Shown: positions 23,423 through 32,143, numbered from the stretch's first letter. The stretch is 64,000 nt of DNA from Aggregatilinea lenta (GCF_003569045.1 NZ_BFCB01000002.1:1717506-1781505); one strand, 5' to 3'. A program made the numbers and translations. The notes: generated by a model not told the origin, from the letters alone.

Positions 23423-23906
23423 ACTTCCCTTGCTGCCCGACGATCTGCGCGCGGCGCTGACCGAGTTTATGGCCGGGCAATCGACGCTGGTCCTGGCGAC
23501 CACAGGTGAGCAGGATGGCCGCCCACAAGCGACGCCGCTGTTTTTTGCCGCCGATGAGGAGTTCAACCTCTATTGGGTGTCCAGCCCCGACAGCCGCCAC
23601 AGCACCAACATCGCGGATTGGGACGTGGCCGAGGCCGCGATCTTCGTCCAGACCTGGGACTGGACCGGGATTAAGGGCGTGCAGCTGGCGGGAAACGCCG
23701 AAGCCGTCGCCGACGACGAAGAACGCGCCCGTGCCTTGAGCATCTACAAGGCCAAGTTTCCGTTCGTCAACGACCGCTTCGAGGATGTGATCGAAGACAG
23801 CATCCTGTACGTCTTGCGCCCGAGCTGGGTGCGGTGGCTCGACAACGAGCGCCATTTTGGGTACAGGCAGGAATTCCGCATCGAACCACCCGAGCGCCCG
23901 AGCTAG
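23412..23906 (+). CDS. Pyridoxamine-5'-phosphate-oxidase-like FMN-binding protein
   Basis: A split-barrel flavin-binding protein of 164 residues. It shows the usual order LATTGEQDGRPQATPLFFA, FNLYWVSSPDSRHSTNI, and VQLAGNAEAVADDEERARAL. This family includes PNPOx-like and haem/F420-associated proteins; the exact substrate cannot be assigned. It overlaps the end of the ubiX homologue by 11 bases and is therefore co-translated with it, which suggests a flavin-related role. Confidence 0.8.
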   Translation: MLSELPLLPDDLRAALTEFMAGQSTLVLATTGEQDGRPQATPLFFAADEEFNLYWVSSPDSRHSTNIADWDVAEAAIFVQTWDWTGIKGVQLAGNAEAVADDEERARALSIYKAKFPFVNDRFEDVIEDSILYVLRPSWVRWLDNERHFGYRQEFRIEPPERPS

Positions 23907-24041
23907 CGCAGGAGCGCACCAGGCCGACTCAGCTTTCAACCGCCGACCATCCAGCCTGTAGCTCATCACATTTTCCGCAGCGACAGCGGGCCGCTGCCTG
24001 TCCGATGCCGGGCAGGCATAGCGGGACTTTAAGGAGGACCC

Positions 24042-25283
24042 ATGGAAAGTAATGTCATTGAGTTATTTCTCGCGTTGGGCATCATCATTGCCGCCTCGCA
24101 GTTCGCCGGGGCCGCGGCGCGTTCGTTAGGCCAGCCGCGTGTGTTTGGTGAATTGATCGCGGGTGTCTTGCTTGGCCCGACCGTGCTCAACCTGCTGGAC
24201 TGGTCCGTCTTCCACGACCCGGAGCTGCTGCATCACACCATCACCGAGCTGGCCGAGCTGGGCGTGCTGTTCCTGATGTTCATCGTCGGGCTAGAAGTAC
24301 ACCTGGGCGAGCTGTTATCCGTGCGCAAGGTCGCGCTGTGGGGCGGCGCGCTGGGCGCAGTGCTGCCTATACTGCTCGGCGCACCAATTATCTTGATCTA
24401 CGGCTATTCAACCGAAGCGGCGATCTTCGTTGGCGTGACGCTGGCCGCCACCTCGGTCAGCATCTCCGCCCAGACACTGCTGGAACTGGGCGTGCTGCGC
24501 ACTAAGGAAGGTCTGGGACTGCTGGCGACTGCCGTGGTAGACGACGTGCTGGCCATCCTATTGCTGTCAATCGCCATCGCTACGCTGGGCACGGGCGAAA
24601 GCGCGGGCGCACTGGACCTCGTGTGGATCTTCGTACGCATGATGCTGTTTATCGTCCTCGGCATGGGCATCGCGTGGACGCTCCTGCCGCGCACGCTCAA
24701 CCGCATTCACCGCAGCCGCAGCCTGGCGACCGGCACGGCGGCGTTCGCGCTGATCGCGGCGCTGATCTTCGGCTGGGCGGCGGAAGCCCTGGGCGGCATC
24801 GCGGCCATCACCGGTGCGTTCATCGCAGGCATGGGCCTCAGCCAGACGACCGAGTCCACCAAAGAAAACATTGAAAAGGCGGTACAGAACATCTCCTACT
24901 CGTTCCTGGTGCCGATCTTCTTCGTCAACGTGGGCCTGAACGTCGATCTGACGCAGTTGGGCATCGACCTGTTGCCCCTGACTGGACTTTTACTGCTATC
25001 ATCAGTCATATCGAAGGTGCTCGGCAGCGGCCTCGGCGCGCGCATCGGTGGGTTCACCACCATTGAGTCGTTTCGGGTGGGCATCTGCATGATCTCGCGT
25101 GGCGAGGTTGGCCTGATTATCGCCTCGGTAGCGCTGTCCAACGGCTTCCTGACCGAGGAGCTGTTCCAACCCGTCTTTGTCGTCATTCTACTGACCACGG
25201 TCCTGACGCCGCCGCTGGTGCGTCTCGCCTTCCGAGGACGGACTGAGAAGCCGCGGCCAAAACTAGCTTCAGAGCACGCTTAG
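24042..25283 (+). CDS. CPA2-family cation/proton antiporter (Kef/NapA-like)
   Basis: A 413-residue inner-membrane antiporter with about 11-13 transmembrane helices, exchanging Na+ or K+ for H+. The N-terminal GQPRVFGELIAGVLLGPTVL and ELGVLFLMFIVGLEVHL are CPA2 signatures. The paired acidic residues in TAVVDDVLAILLLS correspond to the ion-binding pair, and VGICMISRGEVGLIIASVAL is the conserved late segment. AAGGAGG lies 5 bases before the ATG. There is no C-terminal RCK/TrkA domain. A small PII-like protein follows, perhaps as its regulator. Confidence 0.88.
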   Translation: MESNVIELFLALGIIIAASQFAGAAARSLGQPRVFGELIAGVLLGPTVLNLLDWSVFHDPELLHHTITELAELGVLFLMFIVGLEVHLGELLSVRKVALWGGALGAVLPILLGAPIILIYGYSTEAAIFVGVTLAATSVSISAQTLLELGVLRTKEGLGLLATAVVDDVLAILLLSIAIATLGTGESAGALDLVWIFVRMMLFIVLGMGIAWTLLPRTLNRIHRSRSLATGTAAFALIAALIFGWAAEALGGIAAITGAFIAGMGLSQTTESTKENIEKAVQNISYSFLVPIFFVNVGLNVDLTQLGIDLLPLTGLLLLSSVISKVLGSGLGARIGGFTTIESFRVGICMISRGEVGLIIASVALSNGFLTEELFQPVFVVILLTTVLTPPLVRLAFRGRTEKPRPKLASEHA

Positions 25284-25304
25284 CAAAAAGGAATGCGACG
25301 TCTT

Positions 25305-25667
25305 ATGGCAAAACTCGTCATCCTGATCACTCCGCAGATGGAAAAGGGAATCGCGGTCGCAGAAGCCTGGGAGGCCTCAGGCGCGACCGGCGTGACCCTG
25401 ATCGAAAGCTATGGGCTGCACCACGTTCGCGAGAAAAGCCGGACGAAGGAGCTGCCACTGTTCGTGTCGATGGTCAACGTGCTGCGCCAGGTCGAGGAGA
25501 CCAACCAGACGATCCTCTCGGTCGTGTCCGACGAGCTGGTCGATGCCCTGTTGGACTCGGCCTGTGAGGTGCTGGGCGACCTGCGCACGAAGCCGGACAC
25601 GGGCGTCGCTTTTGTCATCGATGTGGACCGGATCTTCGGATCGGAAACACTCAAGCTGCTGGAATAA
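25305..25667 (+). CDS. Small PII-like (GlnB-fold) protein
   Basis: A 120-residue soluble protein. The pattern beta-alpha-beta (KLVILITPQMEKGIAVAEAW, then GVTLIESYGL) followed by VREKSRTKELPLFVSMV and a second half ILSVVSDELVDALLDSACEV looks like the ferredoxin-like PII fold. The assignment is by pattern only. I prefer ATG 25305 over 25293, which abuts the AAGGA. It follows the antiporter by 21 bases on the same strand, so it is likely co-transcribed and may gate the antiporter in the way PII-like proteins gate other transporters. Confidence 0.6.
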   Translation: MAKLVILITPQMEKGIAVAEAWEASGATGVTLIESYGLHHVREKSRTKELPLFVSMVNVLRQVEETNQTILSVVSDELVDALLDSACEVLGDLRTKPDTGVAFVIDVDRIFGSETLKLLE

Positions 25668-25693
25668 CAGGCCGGGCTTGACTGGGAGCTTGT

Positions 25694-26407
25694 ATGGCTG
25701 AAGCAGAGCTGCGTACAGACACGCCGGAATCGCCGCGCATTCTGGCGCTGATCCCGGCGTATAACGAAGCACGTCACGTCGCCGGCGTGATCGCCGGAGC
25801 CAAAGCCGCGCTGCCCGTGCTGGTCGTGGACGATGGATCGAGCGACGACACCGCCGCCCAGGCCGAGGCTGCCGGGGCGACCGTGCTGCGCCAGCAGCCT
25901 AACCAGGGCAAGGGCGCAGCGCTGCGTGCCGGGTTCCGCTGGGCGGTGGTTCAGGGCTACGACGCGATCATCATGCTCGATGCCGACGGCCAGCACGATC
26001 CCAACGAGATCCCGGAGTTCATCAATCGCTACAACCACCTGCACACCGACCTGATCATCGGCTCACGCAGCTTCAGCCAGATGCCGCTGCTGCGACGCAC
26101 GACCAACACCATCGGGCGGTGGCTCTTTTCGTGGGCCATCGGCCAGCCCATCCCCGACAACCAGTCGGGCTACCGGCTCGTCAGCCGCCGCCTGATGGAA
26201 GCCACGCTCGAAAGCCACGAGAGCGGCTTCGAGTTCGAGGTCGAGATGATCGTGATCTGCGTGCGGCGCGGCTACCAGTTGGGCTGGGTGCCCATCCGCA
26301 CGATCTACGCCGACGAGGTGAGTCACATCCGGCCCGGCCAGCATGTCGTCGGATTCTTCCGGCTCGTGTGGCATACGCGGGCCGCGATGCGCCATGGAAA
26401 CGCCTGA
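25694..26407 (+). CDS. Glycosyltransferase family 2
   Basis: GT-A-fold glycosyltransferase of 237 residues, of the DPM1/GtrB-like type that transfers sugars to polyprenyl phosphate or acts in polymer synthesis. Visible motifs are ALIPAYNEARHVAGVI, VVDDGSSDDT, LDADGQHDPNEIPEF (DxD-type) and DNQSGYRLVSRRLM. The C-terminus ends in an amphipathic segment without clear transmembrane helices. It overlaps the following thioredoxin-like gene by 14 bases, implying co-translation, though the functional link is obscure. Confidence 0.88.
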   Translation: MAEAELRTDTPESPRILALIPAYNEARHVAGVIAGAKAALPVLVVDDGSSDDTAAQAEAAGATVLRQQPNQGKGAALRAGFRWAVVQGYDAIIMLDADGQHDPNEIPEFINRYNHLHTDLIIGSRSFSQMPLLRRTTNTIGRWLFSWAIGQPIPDNQSGYRLVSRRLMEATLESHESGFEFEVEMIVICVRRGYQLGWVPIRTIYADEVSHIRPGQHVVGFFRLVWHTRAAMRHGNA

Positions 26408-27053
26408 CTTCAGCCTGCTGACGCCGCCCGGCCCACAGCGCGGCCCCGGCTGGCTGCTGCTGCTCGTCCTACCGCTTGGCGGCGCGATTGCGGCCCTGCT
26501 GATCATCACGCTCTCCGGCGGTGAAGACGAAGGCGGCAGCGCGACCGCCGCCGCGTCCTATCCCTCCCCCGCCCCGGTGACGTTCATCCCGCCCACGCCG
26601 CTGCCCGCCGCGACCGCCGTGCCGAGCCTGATCGACCAGCCGCTGCCCACGTTTAGTCTGTCCACGCTGGATGGGGACACGATCAGCCTGCCGGAAAGCG
26701 TCGCGGGCAAGGTCGTGTTCCTCAATTTCTGGGCGACGTGGTGCGTGCCGTGCGAAGAAGAGATGCCTGCGCTCCAGCAGCTGCAGGATGCGCACGGCGC
26801 GGACGGCGTCGAGGTCATTTCCGTGACGGACCCGACCTCCGGGCAGACGGAGGACGACATTCGCGCCTTCATCGACGAGCACGACCTGTCACTGACTGTC
26901 GCGCTGTCGTCGGAACTGGCGCTGTACCAGACCTTCAACGTGCTCCAGATCCCGATCACGTACATCATCGACCGCGACGGTACCGTGCGCGACTACCACA
27001 TCGGCGCGCTGACGCCGGACGACATCGACGCGTACCTGGAAGAGCTGCTATAA
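26394..27053 (+). CDS. Membrane-anchored TlpA-like thioredoxin
   Basis: A 219-residue thiol-disulfide protein facing outside the cytoplasm. One transmembrane helix spans about 19-40 (WLLLLVLPLGGAIAALLIIT). A low-complexity Thr/Pro/Ala linker follows, then a TlpA/ResA-type thioredoxin domain with VVFLNFWATWCVPCEEEMPA (active-site CVPC) and the cis-Pro segment LQIPITYIIDRDG. It would reduce apocytochromes or other extracytoplasmic disulfides. The frame is open upstream to 26343, but ATG 26394 begins a natural N-terminus. It overlaps the glycosyltransferase gene by 14 bases. Confidence 0.87.
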   Translation: METPDFSLLTPPGPQRGPGWLLLLVLPLGGAIAALLIITLSGGEDEGGSATAAASYPSPAPVTFIPPTPLPAATAVPSLIDQPLPTFSLSTLDGDTISLPESVAGKVVFLNFWATWCVPCEEEMPALQQLQDAHGADGVEVISVTDPTSGQTEDDIRAFIDEHDLSLTVALSSELALYQTFNVLQIPITYIIDRDGTVRDYHIGALTPDDIDAYLEELL

Positions 27054-27117
27054 CGCAGCTTTAGCCGTTAGCGGGTAGATGAGGGGAAACGGGGCTGATC
27101 GCGGCGTGGGCAAACCG

Positions 27118-27227
27118 CCCCCCGGCCCCGCTCCAATCAAGTTGGAGAGCGGAGATAAGCAAAATCGAGCGCGACCCGTAGCGGCGGGATCGAGCTATCA
27201 CGTAGGGGCAATTCACGAACTGCCTCG
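27118..27227. repeat. Degenerate family A and family B repeats
   Basis: A diverged family A copy at 27118-27160 (GGCCCCGCTCCAATCAAGTT then GGAGAGCGGAGATAAGC) and a family B copy at 27202-27227 (GTAGGGGCAATTCACGAACT then GCCTCG). The second half of each has accumulated changes. This convergent gap (27054-27316) has no gene. Confidence 0.7.
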
Positions 27228-27316
27228 TCTCGCAGCTACCAGCCACCACCAACGCAAAAGGGGCGCATAAATACGCCCCACTGATATCACGGTTCCGGCC
27301 CGCGCCGGGCGAGGCC

Positions 27317-27664
27317 CTAGCGCTCGCTGGTGCGATACGCGTCCTCGCGCTCGCGCAGCAGCAGGTCTTCGAGTTGGTACACCTCGTCGTCGCTGAGGTC
27401 GTTGACCAGCCGCTGAATGCGATCCGGGCGGTTGCGCTTGGCCTTCGACAGCTGGCGCTCCTCGGCGTCCTGGTCACGACCGCCGACCCAGATCGCCAGG
27501 GTGCTCAGCGTCGCCGCCCCGGCCAGCGCCAGCACGATGCCAAACAATTCGATGCCTCGCATCCCATTCACCGCGCCTGTGGACGAGGTCATCATGGTGA
27601 TCAGCATGATCGTCACCATGACCCAGATCAGGATGGTGCCTCCCAGTCGTTTGTTCGCGTCCAT
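27317..27664 (-). CDS. Small two-helix membrane protein, function unknown
   Basis: A 115-residue protein with two predicted transmembrane helices (about 9-26, GTILIWVMVTIMLITMMT, and about 38-60, IELFGIVLALAGAATLSTLA). A charged cytoplasmic tail rich in Arg/Glu (RPDRIQRLVNDLSDDEVYQL, then EDLLLREREDAY) resembles a short SHOCT-like helix hairpin. It lies 35 bases downstream of the DUF4013 gene on the same strand. I do not recognise a family. Confidence 0.6.
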   Translation of the reverse strand: MDANKRLGGTILIWVMVTIMLITMMTSSTGAVNGMRGIELFGIVLALAGAATLSTLAIWVGGRDQDAEERQLSKAKRNRPDRIQRLVNDLSDDEVYQLEDLLLREREDAYRTSER

Positions 27665-27699
27665 TGCTGCCCTTCCCCTTATCTACCTGATCAGAGGCC

Positions 27700-28338
27700 C
27701 TACCGCCCCTGTTCGATCTCCAGCGCCGCCTGACCGATCAGGTGGCCGTACGCAACTTGCACCCAGAAGCCCAGCACCAGAATTCCCACACAGGTCACGA
27801 TCAGCAGCGGCGACACCAGCGCCGCCAGCAGCCCGACCGCCAGCACGTACAGCAGCAGCATAACCAGCACGCCCACGTGCTTGCGGACGTCGCGCAGCAG
27901 CGAGCCGAACTGCACGAAGTCGGAGAAGTTGCCGCTTTCAGTGTAGCGCATGACGCCCATCCAGAACATCGCCGTGGCGGGAATGGCGTAGATCAGCGAT
28001 GCAAGCGAGACGAACATGCCCAGACACGCCACCATCAGCCCGCCCGCATCCGAATCGCCGACGATGCTGCTGAAAATACCGATCACGCAGCCCACCAGCA
28101 GTGCGGGCAGCGCGTACACAATTCCGGCAATTGTGGCCATGATGCCATCGGTGATCACCTGGCCGAGATCCTCGGTGCCGGGCAGCGGGCGGGCCTTGCC
28201 CTGAATAACGTTCCGCGCTACACCGACCGTATAGCCCAGTCCAAAGATCGGGATCAGATTGAGCAGCGTCCCAACCACCACTTTGGTGATCCAGTTCTCA
28301 TCGTCCAGTGGAAACTTGATCGCTCGTACGAAATCCAT
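27700..28338 (-). CDS. DUF4013 membrane protein
   Basis: A 212-residue integral-membrane protein with about five or six hydrophobic segments. The N-terminal part (DDENWITKVVVGTLLNLIPI, then FGLGYTVGVARNVIQGKARP) is the hallmark of DUF4013, a family of unknown function common in Chloroflexota and archaea. I chose ATG 28338 because GGGGG lies 7 bases upstream; ATG 28344 is possible. It is probably co-transcribed with the small membrane protein downstream. Confidence 0.75.
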   Translation of the reverse strand: MDFVRAIKFPLDDENWITKVVVGTLLNLIPIFGLGYTVGVARNVIQGKARPLPGTEDLGQVITDGIMATIAGIVYALPALLVGCVIGIFSSIVGDSDAGGLMVACLGMFVSLASLIYAIPATAMFWMGVMRYTESGNFSDFVQFGSLLRDVRKHVGVLVMLLLYVLAVGLLAALVSPLLIVTCVGILVLGFWVQVAYGHLIGQAALEIEQGR

Positions 28339-28416
28339 CACCATACCCCCTGCGCCAGCAAGTACCAATCCAGTCTTGCTTTTCTATACGCAGGGATCAG
28401 GCGGAAAGTTGCGCGG

Positions 28417-29385
28417 CTAGCGCTCTGACTCCGGGGCGACGGCGGCGGACGGCAGCGCGCCTTGTTCGCGCCGCAGACGCAGCCCCACGCGCGCGAAACG
28501 CAGCCCGTTGGCGCCCTGCTGGATCAGGAACACGGCGAGGAAGATCGCGGTTGCAGTCAGCACGATCGCGGGTCCGGTAGCAATGTCCTGGTGATAGGAA
28601 AGGTAAAAACCGACGATGCTCGACGCCGCGCCCAACCCTGCCGACACGACCATCATCGGCAGCAGGCGATGCGTGAGTAAATTCGCCGTCGCCGCCGGGG
28701 TGACCAGCAGCGCGATCATCAGCGCGATGCCGACCGTTTGCAGCGACACGACGATGGTCACGGCGATCAGGATCAGCAGCAGCAGGCGCAGCGCCTCGTC
28801 CGGCAGACGCAGTGTGCGTGCCAACGTGGGATCGAACGAGATGATCATGAATTCCTTGAAGAACAGCGCCACGACTACCAAAACCGCCGCGCCGAAAATC
28901 ACGATCAGGCGCAGGTCCGCCGCCGATACGCCCAGAATCTGCCCGAACAGGATATGCGTCAGGTCGCCCGCGTAGTTGTCCATGCGCGAGATCATGGCGA
29001 TGCCCAGCGCGAACGACGCAGTGAAGACGATCCCAATCGCGGTGTCTTCCTTGACGCGCTCGTGCCGCGTCAAAAAGCCGATGCCCAGCGCGCTGAGGAT
29101 GCCCGCCGCGAGGCCACCCCAGAACAGGCCGTCCGTCGCGCCGTTCGTGCGCTGGTAGGCGACCGCCACGCCGGGCAAAATCGCGTGGGCCAGCGCGTCG
29201 CCGAAGAACGTCATGCCGCGCACGACGACGTACGTGCCCAGCACACCGCTGACGATGCCCACCACAATCGCCGCTTCCAGGCTGCGCAGCAGCAGCGCGT
29301 ATTGCAGGGGCGCAATGAACCACATATCCAGCTTATCGATCACCGTGGACCATAAGCCGCTGGCCAGAAAAAGGGTCACGCTCAT
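28417..29385 (-). CDS. znuB: Zinc/manganese ABC transporter permease
   Basis: Inner-membrane permease of the ABC-3 (ZnuB/TroC/MntB) family; 322 residues with about eight or nine transmembrane helices. Family motifs are TYVVVRGMTFFGDALAHAIL near the N-terminus and SLQTVGIALMIALLVTPAAT in the coupling region. It is the last gene of the zur-znuA-znuC-znuB unit. Zinc rather than manganese is inferred from the His-rich binding protein and the neighbouring Fur-family gene. Confidence 0.9.
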   Translation of the reverse strand: MSVTLFLASGLWSTVIDKLDMWFIAPLQYALLLRSLEAAIVVGIVSGVLGTYVVVRGMTFFGDALAHAILPGVAVAYQRTNGATDGLFWGGLAAGILSALGIGFLTRHERVKEDTAIGIVFTASFALGIAMISRMDNYAGDLTHILFGQILGVSAADLRLIVIFGAAVLVVVALFFKEFMIISFDPTLARTLRLPDEALRLLLLILIAVTIVVSLQTVGIALMIALLVTPAATANLLTHRLLPMMVVSAGLGAASSIVGFYLSYHQDIATGPAIVLTATAIFLAVFLIQQGANGLRFARVGLRLRREQGALPSAAVAPESER

Positions 29386-29462
29386 CTTGTCTTTCGATTC
29401 GGTCGATTGATCGGATTGTTCGGGTTTATCAGGTTAATAGAGTTAATTGGATCGATCGGAGG

Positions 29463-30332
29463 CTAGTCCGCTCCGGCGTGCTCGTGCTCGTCGTCGTGGC
29501 AGGGCTTGTCGGCCACCAGCACGAACTGCTCGCCGTCCTGCCACAGCGCGATACGATCGCCAAAGGTCTGGCCGAGCATTTCGGGTGTATAGATCTCGGC
29601 AGGTGGGCCATACGCGATCATGCGCCCCCGGTTAATCATCAGCAGCTTGTCGTAGTGCGTCGCTGCCTGAGCCAGATTATGCGTCGCCAGCAGCACGGCG
29701 ATCCCATCGCGGCGCAGCACGTCAAGCACCTCGAAGATCTCGGATTCAGCCTGCGCATCGACGCCGCTGAACGGCTCGTCCAACAGCAGTACGCTCGCCT
29801 CCTGCGCCAGTGCGCGCCCCACGAAGACCCGCCGTCGCTGCCCACCAGACAGCTCCCCGATCTGACGCCTGCGTAGATCCCACATGCCCACGCGCTCCAA
29901 CGCCTTGCGCACCGCCTCGCGGTCGCGCTTGCGTGGTGGCAGCACATAGCCGATCTGGCGCGCGCGTCCCATCATCACCACGTCCCACACCGTCGCGGGG
30001 AACTTCCAGTCGATTGCCTCGTGCTGCGGCACATACCCGACCATCGAGTGACTCTGGCGGCATGGCGCGCCGCCGATGGAGATCGCGCCGTGATGCGGCA
30101 GCAGCCCAACCAGCGCCTTGAACAGCGTGGACTTGCCCGCCCCGTTGGGACCGACGATGCCCACACGCTCGCCCGCGTACACCTCGAACGACACGCCATC
30201 GAGCATGCGCTCGCCGTTGTACCCGGCGGCGAGGTCGGTCACGGTCATCACCGGGGCGGCGGTGGTCAGTGCGTCCGCGTAGGCCTGCTTGAGTGCAGGA
30301 GTGGTTGCCCGTTGTACCAGTTCGGCCATCAT
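29463..30332 (-). CDS. znuC: Zinc ABC transporter ATP-binding protein
   Basis: ATPase of the metal importer, 289 residues. Walker A is GPNGAGKST, the Q-loop is VPQHEAIDW, the signature is LSGGQRRRVF, Walker B is LLLDEPFSGVD and the H-loop is ATHNLAQA. MVGYVPQHEAIDWKFPATVW is typical of the ZnuC/MntB branch. The C-terminal tail CHDDEHEHAGAD is His/Asp-rich and may buffer the metal. I use ATG 30332; ATG 30329 is equally possible. It lies between znuA and znuB. Confidence 0.9.
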   Translation of the reverse strand: MMAELVQRATTPALKQAYADALTTAAPVMTVTDLAAGYNGERMLDGVSFEVYAGERVGIVGPNGAGKSTLFKALVGLLPHHGAISIGGAPCRQSHSMVGYVPQHEAIDWKFPATVWDVVMMGRARQIGYVLPPRKRDREAVRKALERVGMWDLRRRQIGELSGGQRRRVFVGRALAQEASVLLLDEPFSGVDAQAESEIFEVLDVLRRDGIAVLLATHNLAQAATHYDKLLMINRGRMIAYGPPAEIYTPEMLGQTFGDRIALWQDGEQFVLVADKPCHDDEHEHAGAD

Positions 30333-30414
30333 GTCACCCGTTAACTTAATCGTCGCAGTGAAAAGAGTGCCCACGCCGGGCTGAGGATCGTTCCGGCGCG
30401 AGCCTCAGCGTACG

Positions 30415-31566
30415 TCATTGCAGCGCGTCCGCGATTGCTGTCACGTTATACAGAATGTAGTCAAGATAGGTCCCCGCGCCATCCTCCGGTGCGCTGAGCG
30501 TGCCCGTGTAAAGCTGAACCATCTGCACGCCCGTCTCCTGCGCGACCTGCTCGGCCAGATCCTGGCTCACGGTGGTCTCCGTGAAGATAGCCGGGACGTG
30601 GTGCGTCTCGATCGTATCGATCAGCCCGACCAGCTCCTGCACGGACGGCTCGGCGCTGGTGCTGGCGCTGGGGATCACCACGCCGATCACGTCCAGCCCG
30701 TAGCGGCTGGCGAGGTAGCCAAACGCCATGTGGTTCGTGACGATCACACGGCGATCTTCGGGGATGCCGTCGATCAGTGCCGCCGCCTGGTCGTCCACCT
30801 CGGCCAACTGCGCGAGGTATGCGTCCGCGTTGGCGGCGTAGGTATCCGCGTTGTCCGGGTCGAGGGCGGAAAACGCGTCACGCAGGGTCAGCGTCCACAA
30901 CGCGACGTTGGCCGGGTCCATCCACACGTGCGGATCGCAGCTTCCGGCGGCGTGCTCGTGTTCTTCCTCTTCGCCTTCGTGCTCTTCGTCCTCTTCGTGA
31001 TCGTGCCCGGCGCATTCCAGCGCGTAGAGCGGTCCCATCGATCCGGTGGTCAGCGTCGCCTCGTCGATGCCAAAGGCAGCTTCGACCGCCTCGTAATGCC
31101 CGGCACAAACCGGATCGATGGCGGTTTCATCGATGTGCGCTTCTTCGGTATGCTCTTCGTCGGCGTGTTCTTCGCCCTCATGCTCGTCTTCCGTGACCTG
31201 CACGGGGTGGATTGGGAGACACTCGGACACGATCACCTGATGATCGCCCGCCGCTTCTTCCACCACGGGCAGCAAGTTCTCCTCAAAGTTGACCCCCACC
31301 GTCAGCACCAGATCGGCGTCACTGAGCGTTGCCACGTCCTGCGCGGACGGAGTAAAAGCGTGCGGATTGCCGCCAGGCGGGATCAGACTGGTTACGTCGG
31401 CGGCGTCGCCCGCGACATTTTGCGCCACATCCGCCAGGATGCTGAAGCTGGCGACAATTTGCGGGCGGTTGTCCTGCGCGGCGGCCTGGGGTGCAGCGGC
31501 GAGCGGCGCAAGCGCCAGCGCGAGCACGACGATCAGCACGGGACCTACAACAAGTTTGCGTACCAT
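30415..31566 (-). CDS. znuA: Zinc ABC transporter substrate-binding lipoprotein-like protein (ZnuA)
   Basis: Cluster A-I metal-binding protein of 383 residues. A signal peptide spans about 1-30 (KLVVGPVLIVVLALALAPLA), with Ala-rich cleavage and no lipobox Cys. Zn ligands are likely His69 (NPHAF), His213 (DPHVWMD), the His of TNHMAFGYL and an acidic residue in FTETTVS. Two His/Glu-rich stretches (about 125-145 and 188-206) form an unusually long charged loop with paired CAGH motifs, as in zinc-specific ZnuA. The start is ATG 31566, with GAGGAG 12 bases upstream; a GTG directly before it is an alternative. Confidence 0.9.
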   Translation of the reverse strand: MVRKLVVGPVLIVVLALALAPLAAAPQAAAQDNRPQIVASFSILADVAQNVAGDAADVTSLIPPGGNPHAFTPSAQDVATLSDADLVLTVGVNFEENLLPVVEEAAGDHQVIVSECLPIHPVQVTEDEHEGEEHADEEHTEEAHIDETAIDPVCAGHYEAVEAAFGIDEATLTTGSMGPLYALECAGHDHEEDEEHEGEEEEHEHAAGSCDPHVWMDPANVALWTLTLRDAFSALDPDNADTYAANADAYLAQLAEVDDQAAALIDGIPEDRRVIVTNHMAFGYLASRYGLDVIGVVIPSASTSAEPSVQELVGLIDTIETHHVPAIFTETTVSQDLAEQVAQETGVQMVQLYTGTLSAPEDGAGTYLDYILYNVTAIADALQ

Positions 31567-31610
31567 CACGTTTAAAATCTCCTCTGCAAGGTACCGGATC
31601 CAACACGACC

Positions 31611-31626
31611 TATGCAGCACTGCATA
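31611..31626 (-). promoter_or_regulatory. Palindrome upstream of znuA, candidate regulator site
   Basis: TATGCA (31611-31616), GCAC, TGCATA (31621-31626) is a perfect inverted repeat about 45 bases before the znuA start, in the 123-base gap between zur and znuA. It could be an operator, but it does not match the palindrome in front of zur. Confidence 0.35.
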
Positions 31627-31689
31627 ATGTCCGGCGAGCAGGCCAGGCTCGCCGCCTCGGCATCAAACAGGTCAATGACCTGACGTACC

Positions 31690-32121
31690 CTAATTGCTGC
31701 GCTGGCACTCTGCGCACAACCCGGAGATCTCCAGCCAGTGGCTGGTGATCTGGTATCCCGTGCGCGCGGCCAGCGAGTCCAGAAACTCGCCCAGCCCGCA
31801 GCCCTCGATCTCAACGACCGCGTGGCAGCGCTCGCACACCAGATGGTGTGTGTGCCCTGGCGTGGAGAGGGCGAAACCGTGGCAGTTGTCCGCCACATGG
31901 ACCGCCCGCACAATCTGCATGCCTTCCAGCAGTTCCAGCGTGCGGTAAACCGTCACCAACCCCAGGTCGGCGCAGTACTTCTGTCCGAGCACCTGGATTT
32001 CCGCGGGCGACAGCGGCGTCGCGGTGTGCAGCAGCGCGTGCAGGATCGCGGCGCGCTGCTGCGTGAGCTTGTGCCCCTCCTCGCGGAGTTGTTGGGCCAG
32101 CGCTTCGAACCGATCGCTCAT
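31690..32121 (-). CDS. zur: Fur-family regulator, probably Zur
   Basis: Metal-dependent repressor of 143 residues. The winged-helix part contains GHKLTQQRAAILHALL and LGLVTVYRTLELLEGM. The C-terminal part has HTHHLVCERCHAVVEIEGC and a final CAEC, giving a Cys4 structural zinc site plus His ligands. Location directly upstream of znuACB on the same strand makes Zur more likely than Fur. Start ATG 32121 has GGTGG 5 bases upstream; a GTG at 32130 is possible. A palindrome in front of the gene suggests autoregulation. Confidence 0.85.
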   Translation of the reverse strand: MSDRFEALAQQLREEGHKLTQQRAAILHALLHTATPLSPAEIQVLGQKYCADLGLVTVYRTLELLEGMQIVRAVHVADNCHGFALSTPGHTHHLVCERCHAVVEIEGCGLGEFLDSLAARTGYQITSHWLEISGLCAECQRSN

Positions 32122-32143
32122 CGTTTCCACCTACGAATTGACA

